Below are positions 20,150 through 31,002 of a stretch of DNA of 64,000 bases, piece after piece. The stretch comes from Dyella japonica A8 (lineage in GTDB: Bacteria > Pseudomonadota > Gammaproteobacteria > Xanthomonadales > Rhodanobacteraceae), in assembly GCF_000725385.1 (NCBI RefSeq), contig NZ_CP008884.1:2790001-2854000 (forward strand), written 5' to 3'. Positions within the stretch are counted from its first letter, which is position 1. Every line of letters starts with the position of its first letter. The notes beneath the pieces were generated by a model, which made no database searches, was not told the DNA's origin, and saw only the letters and a program-made list of their open reading frames with translations. A program made the position numbers and the translations under genes.

Positions 20150-20587
20150 GTGTTTAAACGGATATTGATCGTGTGCCGGGGCAATATCTGTCGCAGCCCT
20201 ACGGCCCAGTATCTGTTTCAGAGTCGCATGAATTTGCGTGGCGTTGAAGTGAGAAGCGCCGGCCTCAATGCGGTCATCGGCAGCCCCATGGATGCGACGG
20301 CGCTGCAAATTCTCAACGAAAAGGATGGCGTTGACGGTTCATCGCATCGCGCTCACCAGCTCGTGCCATCGATGTTGCTTGGCGCGGATCTGGTGATTGG
20401 CATGGAGAAGGATCACATCGCCGAGATGATCCAGGTTTCGCCAGAAGCGCGGGGAAAAATCTACCTGCTCGGCAAATGGCTCGACGAGCGCGACATACCC
20501 GACCCTTATCGGAAGAAGCGGCCCGTCTTCGAGCATACACACGAGTTGATAGCGCGCGGTGTCGAAAGCTGGATGCGCTATCTGTGA
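20150..20587 (+). CDS. wzb: Low-molecular-weight protein-tyrosine phosphatase
   Basis: The cytoplasmic phosphatase that removes phosphate from the tyrosine-rich tail of the Wzc kinase. It has the P-loop VCRGNICRSPTAQ (C-x5-R-S) at the N-terminus and the general-acid DIPDPY near the C-terminus. I choose the GTG at 20150, with AGGAG 11 bases before it, giving 145 residues, the usual Wzb length; a TTG at 20111 would add 13 residues without homology. wzc starts 38 bases after its stop. Confidence 0.93.
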   Translation: MFKRILIVCRGNICRSPTAQYLFQSRMNLRGVEVRSAGLNAVIGSPMDATALQILNEKDGVDGSSHRAHQLVPSMLLGADLVIGMEKDHIAEMIQVSPEARGKIYLLGKWLDERDIPDPYRKKRPVFEHTHELIARGVESWMRYL

Positions 20588-20624
20588 ACCGGCTCCTTTC
20601 CGTGGCGAGAATCCAGGCAACGAA

Positions 20625-22835
20625 ATGACCGTCCAACTAGCCACCATCCAAGATCCCGTGTCGCGCGATGACGAAATCGACTTGCGGGAGGTGATCGGCA
20701 AGCTCCATGACCACAAGTGGCGAATCATTTTCATCGTCCTTGCGTTCATCGTGCTCAGCATCGCGTACGTTCTGCTGGCAACGCCGATCTATCAGGCCAC
20801 ATCGATAGTGCAGGTCGAGCAGAAGGTACCCAGCCTGCCCGGCTTGAGCGCACTGACCCAGACCCTTGGTGCTTCCGATTCGGAGTCGACGACGGAATCC
20901 GCCTTGATCACCTCGCGCATGGTGGTGGGTGCGGCGGTGGACAAGCTCAACCTCAAGATCGAAGCGGAGCCCAAGCGCTTTCCGATTCTTGGCAGCTTCT
21001 TCGCCCGTCATTTCGCCTCCAAGAATCCAGGCAAGCTCGCGGCGCCCGCGTTTGGCATGTCGCGGTATGACTGGGGCGGGTCGAAGCTGGAGATCTTCCA
21101 GCTGGATGTTCCCGACAGCCTGCTCGACAAGCCGCTGAGAATGACGGCGGGGGAAGGCGGCTCCTACGTACTGCAGGACGACGATGGCAATGTGCTGTTG
21201 ATCGGTAAGGTGGGACAGTTTTCGCAGGACCATGGCGTGGCCGCCCAGGTGTGGACCCTCGTGGCCAATCCCGGAACGCGCTTCCGCGTCATCCGCCACC
21301 GCGAACTTACGGTGATCAACAAGCTCCAGAAAGCCATCAATACCAGTGAGCTCGGCAAGGACTCCGGCATCATCCAGCTCACCTACAACAACACGAATGC
21401 GGAACTGGCCGCCGAATTTCTCAGGCAGGTTGGCGAGCTCTACGTCCGTCAGGATATCGACCGTAATTCCGCGGAAGCAGCCAGCAGTCTCAAGTTCGTG
21501 AGAGAGCAGCTGCCCAACGTCCGGCGTGACCTGGAGAAGGCGACCGCCGCACTGAACGCCTTCCAGAACCAGGCGCACTCGGTTGACGTCAGCATGCAGA
21601 CGCAGAGCCTGCTGGATCAGTCGGTGTCCATCGAAACCAACATCGAACAGCTGCAGCTGCAGCAGGCACAGATGCAGCGCCAGTTCACGCCGCAGCACCC
21701 GGCCTACAAGTCGCTGATGCAACAGATCGGGCAATTGCAGGGCCAGAAGGCCGCGATCGACAAGAAGGTGAACAGCCTTCCCGATACGCAGCAGGAGCTG
21801 CTGAAGCTCAACCGTGACGTGCAGGTCACCAACGATACCTACACCGGTCTTCTCAACCAGGCGCAGCAGCTCGACATTGCCCGCGCAGGCACGGTAGGCA
21901 ACGTTCGCATCATCGACAAGGCCGCCGTCGATGTGACCGACCCCATCTGGCCGAAGAAGATCCTCGTGCTGCTGGGTGGAGCCATGCTCGGTGGGCTTGT
22001 GGCGCTGGTCTACGTGTTCATGCGCGAGGCGCTGAATCGCGGCATCGAAGATCCCTCCGTGATCGAGCGCATCGGTTTGCCCGTGTACGCCACCATCCCG
22101 GTCAGCGTGCGCGAACGATCGCTGCAGGCCAGGCGGGCGCGGGGCGATGGCAGGCAACACATGCTGGTGGTGGATGCGCCCAAGGATCTCGCCACCGAAG
22201 CCTTGCGCAGCCTGAGGACGAGCCTGCACTTTGCCCGTCTGGAGGCGAAGAACAACGTGCTCATGATCTCCGGTGCCAGTCCGAACGCCGGCAAGACCTT
22301 TGTCGCGGCCAACCTCGCTGCCGTGGTAACGCAGAGCGGGCAGCGGGTACTGCTTATCGATGGCGACATGCGCATGGGCTCGCTGCACCGGGTGCTCGGT
22401 GGCAGGGCGGATGTGGGCCTGTCGGATGTCATATCGGGGCAGGCGGAGCTGAGCGATGCGGTCCGCAAGGTGGCATCGCTGGACAACCTGCACTTTCTCT
22501 CGCGGGGCAAGGTGCCGCCCAACCCCTCCGAGCTCCTGATGAACGCCCGGTTTTCGGAGCTCATCAATCACCTGAAGTCGCGCTATGACCTGGTGATCAT
22601 CGATACGCCGCCGATCCTGGTGGCGACGGACGCCTCGGTCATCGGCCATCACTGCGGCACGGGTCTGCTGGTGGTGCGCTTCGGCCTCAACCAGGCGCGT
22701 GAGCTTGCCGTTGCCAAGCAGCGGTTCGAGCACGATGGCGTCGTGATCAAGGGCGCGATCTTCAACGCGGTGGAGAAACGGAGCAGTGGCTACTACTCCT
22801 ATGCCTATTACGAGCTTGACGAGGCGGCCTCATGA
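20625..22835 (+). CDS. wzc: Wzc-type polysaccharide co-polymerase / autophosphorylating tyrosine kinase
   Basis: An inner-membrane protein that controls chain length and couples polymerisation to export. It has 736 residues. The Wzz domain follows the first membrane segment (about 32-52); a long periplasmic coiled-coil region (about 250-420) carries many Gln; the second membrane segment is at about 443-463. The cytoplasmic BY-kinase domain has Walker A SGASPNAGKTFVAANLA, Walker A' LLIDGDMRMG and Walker B LVIIDTPP, and the C-terminus is a Tyr cluster, SSGYYSYAYYELD, the autophosphorylation tail. The start is the ATG at 20625. It pairs with Wzb upstream and the distant Wza. Confidence 0.95.
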   Translation: MTVQLATIQDPVSRDDEIDLREVIGKLHDHKWRIIFIVLAFIVLSIAYVLLATPIYQATSIVQVEQKVPSLPGLSALTQTLGASDSESTTESALITSRMVVGAAVDKLNLKIEAEPKRFPILGSFFARHFASKNPGKLAAPAFGMSRYDWGGSKLEIFQLDVPDSLLDKPLRMTAGEGGSYVLQDDDGNVLLIGKVGQFSQDHGVAAQVWTLVANPGTRFRVIRHRELTVINKLQKAINTSELGKDSGIIQLTYNNTNAELAAEFLRQVGELYVRQDIDRNSAEAASSLKFVREQLPNVRRDLEKATAALNAFQNQAHSVDVSMQTQSLLDQSVSIETNIEQLQLQQAQMQRQFTPQHPAYKSLMQQIGQLQGQKAAIDKKVNSLPDTQQELLKLNRDVQVTNDTYTGLLNQAQQLDIARAGTVGNVRIIDKAAVDVTDPIWPKKILVLLGGAMLGGLVALVYVFMREALNRGIEDPSVIERIGLPVYATIPVSVRERSLQARRARGDGRQHMLVVDAPKDLATEALRSLRTSLHFARLEAKNNVLMISGASPNAGKTFVAANLAAVVTQSGQRVLLIDGDMRMGSLHRVLGGRADVGLSDVISGQAELSDAVRKVASLDNLHFLSRGKVPPNPSELLMNARFSELINHLKSRYDLVIIDTPPILVATDASVIGHHCGTGLLVVRFGLNQARELAVAKQRFEHDGVVIKGAIFNAVEKRSSGYYSYAYYELDEAAS

Positions 22836-23021
22836 GTGGGGCCACCCTCTGCGCGCGCAGGCTTCCCCGCTTTTCGACGCGCACCGGCGCGCGACGGTCG
22901 ATTCATAGTCTGGCCGGGTGGCCTGCCGATGACGCCAACTTCGTTCCAGGGAGCCGGGCAGGCAAGGGCGGCGCCTCACGCCAGTCGGCGGCATCAGGGA
23001 ACCCGTCACCGTCGTCGATAA

Positions 23022-24588
<1,567 letters not shown>

Positions 24589-24592
<4 letters not shown>

Positions 24593-25683
24593 TCGACTTC
24601 ATCGACCTTCGACAGCAGCAAACGCTGATCAGAGACCGTATCGACGAGGGTATTGCCCGGGTGATGGCGCACGGGCAATACATACTCGGTCCCGAGGTCG
24701 CGGAGCTCGAGGACAAGCTGGCCGAATACGCCGGTGCCAGGTTTTGCATATCGGTGGCCAATGGCACCGATGCCCTGCAGATCGCCCTGATGACGCTGGG
24801 CATAGGGCCGGGTGATGAGGTGATGGTGCCGGGCTTTACCCACATTTCCACCGCGGAGGTCGTGGTGCTGTTGGGTGCGAAGCCTGTCTACGTGGACATT
24901 GATCCGTGTACTTACAATCTTGACGTCCATCAGCTTGAGGCGCTGGTGTCGCCGCGGACCAAGGCCATCATCGCCGTGTCGCTCTACGGCCAGTGCGCCG
25001 ACTTCGACGCAATCCACGACGTCGCCGAAAGGCATGGCATCCACGTCATCGAGGATGCCGCACAGAGCTTTGGCGCTACCTACAAGGGGCGCAAGAGCTG
25101 CAACCTGAGCGTCATCGCCTGCACGAGCTTCTTCCCCAGCAAGCCCCTGGGTTGCTATGGCGATGGTGGCGCCATATTCACCAGCGACACCGAACTTGAA
25201 CGGGTCGGGCGACAGATCGCCCGCCACGGACAGGACCGTCGCTACCACCATGCACGCATCGGCGTGAACAGCCGGCTGGACACGCTGCAGGCAGCCATCC
25301 TGCTGCTCAAGCTGGAGATACTCGACAGCGAGATGGCACGCCGTGCGGAAGTCGCGCGCCGCTACGACACGCTGCTTGGCGGATCCGACCTGGTCAGCGT
25401 GCCTTACCTTGAAGATCACAACACCAGCGCATGGGCGCAGTACACAGTGCGGGTACCCAGACGGGACGAGGTGCGCAAGCACCTCGACGCGGCGGGGGTG
25501 CCTACCGCGGTGCACTATCCGATTCCCTTGCACCGGCAGCCCGCGCTGATGGACGGCGAATGTCGCCTGGCCATGTGTGACGAAGCGGCGGCGCAGGTGC
25601 TCAGCTTGCCCATGTCCCCCTATCTGGACGCGACTCAACAAGACTTCATCGCTTCCGCGCTGCTGTCGGGCGTCGCAAGGTGA
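24589..25683 (+). CDS. wlbC: DegT/DnrJ/EryC1 aminotransferase (WlbC/WbpE)
   Basis: A PLP-dependent sugar aminotransferase using glutamate to install the 3-amino group on the keto sugar made by WlbA. It has 364 residues. [19 protein letters not shown] binds the cofactor phosphate, [14 protein letters not shown] carries the Asp/Gln that contact PLP, and [16 protein letters not shown] carries the internal-aldimine Lys. It overlaps wlbB by 4 bases. With WlbA and WlbB it completes three consecutive steps; the C2-epimerase (WbpI) that would give the manno form is not seen, so the gluco form is the more likely product. Confidence 0.94.
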
Positions 25684-25705
25684 CTATGCGTTCCGGGGCG
25701 GGCGT

Positions 25706-26818
25706 ATGAAAAAGCTCATCTTTGGAAAGTGCTACTCCTTCTCCGGTACGGCGGAGCATGAGGTCTGGCTGGCCGAATGCCTGGCGCTCTATGCCGATGC
25801 GGGCCACCGCGAGGCGCAGGTGGAGGTGTGCATTTCCAAAGATGTTTCTTCCGATGCGCCACTGGCCATCAATCCCCGGTTCCACCGCAAGCTCGAGGAT
25901 GGAATGCTGACGTCGTTTCCCGCCGTGGACGTCACCTGGCGGTGGGGGAAGAACGGTTGCCTGATGGTCGACGCTGTTTTCAAGATGAGGGATGGCATCA
26001 AGCATCGCGTCAAGAAGTTGTTGTCGATGGAGTACGCCACCGATGTGGAGTACTTCGAGCAGATACTCCACGAGTTCGTGCTGGTTCCGTCGACCTATTT
26101 CTTCAACGACCTGGCGCCCGTCCATGCATCCTGCATGACGGTGGATGGTGCGGCCTGCCTGCTCGCGGGCACTGGCGGTGCCGGCAAATCGGCCGCCATG
26201 CTGGCCATGAGAAGCAACGATCGCGTCGGCTTTGTTTGCGATGACATCGCCATCATGTCGGCTACGCCTTCGTCGCGCTCGGTGGTCCACGCCAACATGG
26301 CCTGGCCAAAAATCTATGGCTACGACTGTTTCGGCAATGAACTCGGTGACCTGATCCTGGAAGGGCGTGGCTGGGTGGACCGGACCCACTTCCGGGTGAA
26401 GAACTGGATCGATCCGGCGATCGTTCGCAGGAAGATCCGTCCCGACCATCTCTACCGGGAAATCGAACCCGTCGCCGCCCCAGCGTCACGCCTTTACTAC
26501 GTGGTGCGCGAGGGCATCTCCGACATCAGCCTGTCGAACCTGGGTGCAGACAGCGCGGTGGAAATGACCGTGGCCGTTGTCGGCGCCGAGTACAGCATTT
26601 TCCACGATCATCTCCATTGGGAGAAATACAACGCATTAGCGACCGGGCGGACCGCCATGCTCACCATGGATGAAGTGGTGGCCAACTGGCGGGCGGTGCT
26701 GGCGGAGTGTCTCTCCCAGATCGCCTGTTTCAAGCTGAGCGTTCCATTCGACATGGACCACGCCATGTACCGGCGCCGCATGGTCGACATACTCATGGGT
26801 GAGGTGACGAACCCATGA
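25706..26818 (+). CDS. HPr-kinase-like P-loop protein
   Basis: A cytoplasmic protein of 370 residues. The centre has a P-loop, LLAGTGGAGKSAAML (about residues 153-167), and a Walker-B-like VGFVCDDIAIM, arranged as in the HPr kinase/phosphorylase catalytic domain; the flanking N- and C-terminal parts are not those of true HprK. Such HprK-like proteins occur in polysaccharide and exosortase loci, where their substrate is unknown. The start is the ATG at 25706, 22 bases after wlbC. Its stop overlaps the next glycosyltransferase by 4 bases, tying it to the pathway. It might phosphorylate a sugar or a protein; I cannot tell which. Confidence 0.75.
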   Translation: MKKLIFGKCYSFSGTAEHEVWLAECLALYADAGHREAQVEVCISKDVSSDAPLAINPRFHRKLEDGMLTSFPAVDVTWRWGKNGCLMVDAVFKMRDGIKHRVKKLLSMEYATDVEYFEQILHEFVLVPSTYFFNDLAPVHASCMTVDGAACLLAGTGGAGKSAAMLAMRSNDRVGFVCDDIAIMSATPSSRSVVHANMAWPKIYGYDCFGNELGDLILEGRGWVDRTHFRVKNWIDPAIVRRKIRPDHLYREIEPVAAPASRLYYVVREGISDISLSNLGADSAVEMTVAVVGAEYSIFHDHLHWEKYNALATGRTAMLTMDEVVANWRAVLAECLSQIACFKLSVPFDMDHAMYRRRMVDILMGEVTNP

Positions 26819-28056
26819 TAAGAATTGTGATCCTCACCAACGCCTATCCCTACCTGCCGGGCGAACAGTTCATCGATGACGAGATCGGCTTCTGGGCGGA
26901 GCATGCCGAGGCGCATGTGACCTTGATGCCGGCGGTCGCGCACGGCGTGCCGCGGGACATACCCGCCGGCATGGCCATCGACACCACGTTCACGTCGGGC
27001 CGGCTGCTCGGCCGGCTGGTGGCCGTGCTGGCAGCGCTGTTCGACCGCATGTTCCGCAACGAGCTGGCGCATCTGTGGCGGACCAGGAAGCTTGGTTGGC
27101 GTACGGGCTTGCGCGCCTTGCTGCACAGTTCCAAGGTCCTGCAGCAGGCCGGTCAGCTGATGCGGTACACCGAGAAGAACGGTGATATCGACGTGGCCTA
27201 CTGCTACTGGAACGATACCCAGTCCTATGCGGCCATTCTCGCGAAGGCGCGGGGCAGGGTGCGGCGGGTGGTGTCCCGTGTGCACGGGGTGGACTTGTAC
27301 GAGCCACGCCGGTATCGCGAATACATGCCGCTGAAACGGCAGTTCATTCGGGGATACGACCGGATATTCGTGCTGTCGTTGCATGCCGCGGCGTACATGC
27401 AGGCGACCTATGGAGCGCTCCCGGAGAAGCTCGAACTGATTCCGCTCGGCGTACCGTTCGACGACCTGCTGTCGCAACCCAGTCCTGCAGGCTGCGTCCA
27501 CGTCGTCTCCGTTTCGTTTTGCCTGCCGGTGAAGCGCCTGGGGCGCATTGTCGACGGGCTGGCGATGTTTGCCCGTGACAACCCCGGGGTGGCAGTGAAG
27601 TGGACGCACGTCGGCGGTGGCCCGTTGCTCGAAGAAACCCGATCGCTGGCGCAGCGAAAGCTGGATGGCATCACCAATCTGTCTTTCGAATTTCGGGGGT
27701 ATGTCCCGCACGAGCATGTCCGGCGGGTTTTTCTTGAGGTCCCGGTCGATGTCCTGGTCAATACCAGTGAATCGGAAGGTACGCCGGTGTCCATGATGGA
27801 GGCCATGAGCACCGGCGTTCCTGTGGTGGCACCGGATGTCGGTGGCATTTCCTACGTGGTATCGGACCGCTGTGGCGCCTTGATGAGTGGAAGCCCGGAT
27901 GGCCGTGAAATATCGAAGGCCATTGCGAGGGTGGCCCTTGGGGAGGAGAGGGATGACTTGCGTGCGAACGCGCGACAGGTGATCGAGAAGCGGTTCGACG
28001 CATCGAGGAATTACCGCGATTTCGTCAGCAACGTGTTGAGCATGGGGGCGACCTGA
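26815..28056 (+). CDS. Glycosyltransferase, GT4 type
   Basis: A GT-B-fold transferase of 413 residues, cytoplasmic or membrane-associated, adding one sugar to the lipid-linked repeat unit. Only the C-terminal donor site is easily recognised: ESEGTPVSMMEAMSTGVPVVAPDVGGISYVV (E-x7-E motif). The N-terminus MIRIVILTNAYPYLPGEQFI resembles GT4 proteins that begin by parsing an acceptor. It overlaps the HprK-like gene (ATGA). The specific sugar is unknown. Confidence 0.88.
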   Translation: MIRIVILTNAYPYLPGEQFIDDEIGFWAEHAEAHVTLMPAVAHGVPRDIPAGMAIDTTFTSGRLLGRLVAVLAALFDRMFRNELAHLWRTRKLGWRTGLRALLHSSKVLQQAGQLMRYTEKNGDIDVAYCYWNDTQSYAAILAKARGRVRRVVSRVHGVDLYEPRRYREYMPLKRQFIRGYDRIFVLSLHAAAYMQATYGALPEKLELIPLGVPFDDLLSQPSPAGCVHVVSVSFCLPVKRLGRIVDGLAMFARDNPGVAVKWTHVGGGPLLEETRSLAQRKLDGITNLSFEFRGYVPHEHVRRVFLEVPVDVLVNTSESEGTPVSMMEAMSTGVPVVAPDVGGISYVVSDRCGALMSGSPDGREISKAIARVALGEERDDLRANARQVIEKRFDASRNYRDFVSNVLSMGAT

Positions 28057-28124
28057 ATGTTACCCGTGCGCATGCCTTCCACTCGTCATGAAGGTCGCCC
28101 CGCCGGTCGACTGGGAAGCATGTC

Positions 28125-29585
28125 ATGGTGAATATCAGGACCATCCTTGCATTCGCCATGGGGCCGGTGGCCAGTGCGGCCATAGGACTGATGACGGTGC
28201 CGGCGATTGCCTGGATTTTTTCGCCGAACGATGTGGGTCGACTGAACATGGTTCAGGTGTCGGTGTCGTTTGGCGTACTACTATTCAATCTTGGTCTTGA
28301 TCGCGCCTACGTGCGCGAATATCACGAATCAAGCGATCGCGGCGCCCTGCTCAAGGCATGTTTTGCGCCCGGTCTAGCGCTGATGCTGACCGTCGTGCTG
28401 ATCAGCATTCCGTTTGACGAACGCATTGCCGAGTGGCTGTTTGGCGTTGGCCACGTGGCGTACTACTGGGTACTCGTCGCTTGCGTTGTCGTGAGCTTCG
28501 TATCGCGGTTTCTGTCGCTTATTTTGCGAATGCAAGATCGTGGCATTGCCTTCTCCCTGAGCCAGATCTTGCCGAAGATCATTCTTCTCGTGGTGATGGG
28601 CGTGTTCTTTTTGCCGATATTCAAGAGATCATTCGGTGAGCTTGAGGTAGCGTATCTTCTGTCGCTGCTCTCGGTGTTGTTCATCTACAGCTGGAACACC
28701 TGGCGGGACTGGTCGCCCGCGCTGAAGGCCACCGTTTCGCGACAGCAGGTGAATCATCTGCTTGGCTATGGGGTTCCGTTGATCTTTGCCGGCGTGGCCT
28801 ATTGGGGGCTGGATGCCACCAGTTCGCTCGCGCTCAGAAGCCTTTCCACGCTTCCCGAATTGGCCATCTATTCGGTGTCCATGAGTTTTGCCGGCGTCGG
28901 CGTTGTCTTTCAGACGATCTTCACTGTGCTGTGGGCACCCATGGTCTACAAATGGGTGGCCAATGGCGTGGACATGCGTCGCGTCGATGACATAGCGCAT
29001 CAGGCGCTGGCCGTCGTCTGTGCCATCTGGGTACTGAGCGGCAGCCTCTCCTGGCTGACCGAGTGGGTGCTTCCGGCCCACTACGCACCCGTGAAATACC
29101 TCATGCTCTGCTGCATCGGACAGCCGTTGCTGTACACGCTGTCGGAGATCACTTGCGTCGGTATCGGCATCACGCGTCGATCCATGCTCTCGCTGTGGTC
29201 GACCGTCGCGGCCCTGCTGGTGAACGTGGCCGGCAGCATCCTGCTGGTGCCTTCATACGGCGCGGCCGGTGCGACGGCGGCAAACGCGGTGGCGTTCCTG
29301 GCCTTCTTCGTCGCCCGTACCGAAGCGTCGGCGCATGTGTGGCGGCCTTTTCCGCGCGCACGACTTTACGTGTTTGTCACGGCGGCGGTGGGTCTGTCCA
29401 TCGCAACGCTGGCCTTCGGGCCGGGCTACCCGCTGCAGGTGCTCCTGGTGTGGGTGGCATTGCTGCCCGTGGTGGCCTGGTGCTTCCGCGCCGAATGGCT
29501 GGGGATGTACCGGTCGCTGCGTGCGGCGATCAGGTCGGAGTTCTTTTCCGTCGAGCCCGGTAGTGGGCCCGGGACGGTTTCATGA
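28125..29585 (+). CDS. wzx: Polysaccharide flippase (Wzx-like)
   Basis: An integral membrane protein of 486 residues with about 12 hydrophobic segments, the MOP-superfamily polysaccharide-synthesis fold. The N-terminus (RTILAFAMGPVASAAIGLMT, then NDVGRLNMVQVSVSFGVLLF) is typical of Wzx/RfbX-like flippases. It moves undecaprenyl-diphosphate-linked repeat units to the periplasmic face for Wzy. It stands 68 bases after the preceding transferase gene. Base use is slightly lower in GC, as is usual for flippase genes. Confidence 0.88.
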   Translation: MVNIRTILAFAMGPVASAAIGLMTVPAIAWIFSPNDVGRLNMVQVSVSFGVLLFNLGLDRAYVREYHESSDRGALLKACFAPGLALMLTVVLISIPFDERIAEWLFGVGHVAYYWVLVACVVVSFVSRFLSLILRMQDRGIAFSLSQILPKIILLVVMGVFFLPIFKRSFGELEVAYLLSLLSVLFIYSWNTWRDWSPALKATVSRQQVNHLLGYGVPLIFAGVAYWGLDATSSLALRSLSTLPELAIYSVSMSFAGVGVVFQTIFTVLWAPMVYKWVANGVDMRRVDDIAHQALAVVCAIWVLSGSLSWLTEWVLPAHYAPVKYLMLCCIGQPLLYTLSEITCVGIGITRRSMLSLWSTVAALLVNVAGSILLVPSYGAAGATAANAVAFLAFFVARTEASAHVWRPFPRARLYVFVTAAVGLSIATLAFGPGYPLQVLLVWVALLPVVAWCFRAEWLGMYRSLRAAIRSEFFSVEPGSGPGTVS

Positions 29586-29721
29586 GCGCCAGGGCTGGCC
29601 TAACCGGCGGTCGCGCGCTCCGGCAGGCACCCAGAGGCCTGCGGGGCGATGCGTACCCATGCGGTGTTGCCTCGGTGCCTTGACCGGCCGGTGACCCTGC
29701 TGCCAGAACGAGGGCAAGCAT

Positions 29722-31002
29722 GTGAGCAAGATCAATTTGTTTGTCTTTGCCGCGCACCATCTGTCCAACAACATCGCGGCACAGCGCTTCAAGGGATTGT
29801 TGAAGTACCTCGATCCGGCGAAGTACCGGGTGTTCGTCTTCGCACGCGGCACGGAGAAAGCGGTACCCGGCCCGCGGGATGTCGAGGACGGCGGCGTGGG
29901 CGTCTACGCGCTTCCAGGGCATTGCGTGGGCAGTGAATCTTCCTCGCTGACGGCCATGCCCATTCTGGCCGCTGCGTTTTTCCGCACGCTGCCGTTCCTG
30001 GTTGCACGCAGCCGGTTATCCACGGGGCAGTGGCTGGTGTCGGCGCTTTCCGAGGCGGATCGTTTGTGCCGCGAGAAGCTGGTCGCCGGTGAACGATGCA
30101 TCGCTATCGGCACCTATTCGCCGGTTGATTCGCTGATCGCAGCGGCCAGCCTGTCCAACAGGCGCGGGGTGCCTTGTATCCAGGACTTCAGGGATGGCCT
30201 GGTCTTCGAATCCCTGGGGCGGCCCGGTTGGTTGCCGGGCCTGGTGCGGGGCGTCATCGAGCGGCGCGTCGTGGGTACGCGCGGGTTGATCACCTCGGTG
30301 AGCGGACCCTTGGTAGACGACTTCAAGCGTCGCTACCCGGACAAGCCCGTGGCGATTCTCCCCAATGGCTACGATCCGGCGGACTTCATCGCGCTCGATC
30401 ACGATGCGGAACGAGGCAAGCAGGCAGAGGCGATGCTGGCGGCGGCTGCCCCGAAAGGGGGGCAGCTGGTCGGCCACTTCGGTCGTATCGGGGCCAGCGA
30501 TGGCTCGGCATCGAAAAGCCTCGAGTACTTCGTCGATGCCATGAATGCGGACGAACACGGGGCATCGTCAGGAAGGGTGGTGATCTTCGTCGGGGAACTG
30601 ACCGCCTTCGAACGCGAGGTGCTCGAGCGCGCCCGTTTTCCGGTCGTCGCCCTGGGTTCGGTCGACCGGAGCCTGGCGCTGCATCTGATGAAGCGCTGCG
30701 ATCGGCTGTTGCTGCTTACGGGTTCCCGCGCCAGCTGCGCCACCGGAAAGTTGTTCGAGTATCTTGCGGTGGGCGTGGACGTCGTTTGCGTCTCCGGGAT
30801 ACGCAATGCCGCCACGGCCATCCTTGCCGAAACGAAGGCCGGGCAGGCCGTGCTCACCAGCCAGGGCACGCAGGGCGCCCTGCAGCTGCGCCGGGCCCTG
30901 GCGGCACCCACGGTGGTCGACCGGCGCGATATCGGCGCCTACAGCAAGATCGAGCAGGCACGGGTGCTTGACCAGTGGCTGTCCAAGGCGGTGCTGGCAT
31001 GA
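29722..31002 (+). CDS. Glycosyltransferase (GT-B, GT4-like)
   Basis: A protein of 426 residues. The N-terminal half starts SKINLFVFAAHHLSNNIAAQ and contains PCIQDFRDGL, and the C-terminal half has the donor-side segment LTGSRASCATGKLFEYLAVGVDVVCVSG, like GT4 enzymes in which a Lys-x-x-E helix contacts the nucleotide. The start is GTG at 29722, since the ATG two bases earlier runs at once into a stop. The 136 bases between wzx and this gene hold no obvious feature. Its stop overlaps the Wzy gene by 4 bases. The transferred sugar is unknown. Confidence 0.83.
   Translation: MSKINLFVFAAHHLSNNIAAQRFKGLLKYLDPAKYRVFVFARGTEKAVPGPRDVEDGGVGVYALPGHCVGSESSSLTAMPILAAAFFRTLPFLVARSRLSTGQWLVSALSEADRLCREKLVAGERCIAIGTYSPVDSLIAAASLSNRRGVPCIQDFRDGLVFESLGRPGWLPGLVRGVIERRVVGTRGLITSVSGPLVDDFKRRYPDKPVAILPNGYDPADFIALDHDAERGKQAEAMLAAAAPKGGQLVGHFGRIGASDGSASKSLEYFVDAMNADEHGASSGRVVIFVGELTAFEREVLERARFPVVALGSVDRSLALHLMKRCDRLLLLTGSRASCATGKLFEYLAVGVDVVCVSGIRNAATAILAETKAGQAVLTSQGTQGALQLRRALAAPTVVDRRDIGAYSKIEQARVLDQWLSKAVLA

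Noticed and set aside
20637..22733. A 698-codon minus-strand frame opposite wzc
   Set aside because: Same shadow effect; composition is typical of antisense high-GC frames and wzc has all its motifs on the other strand.
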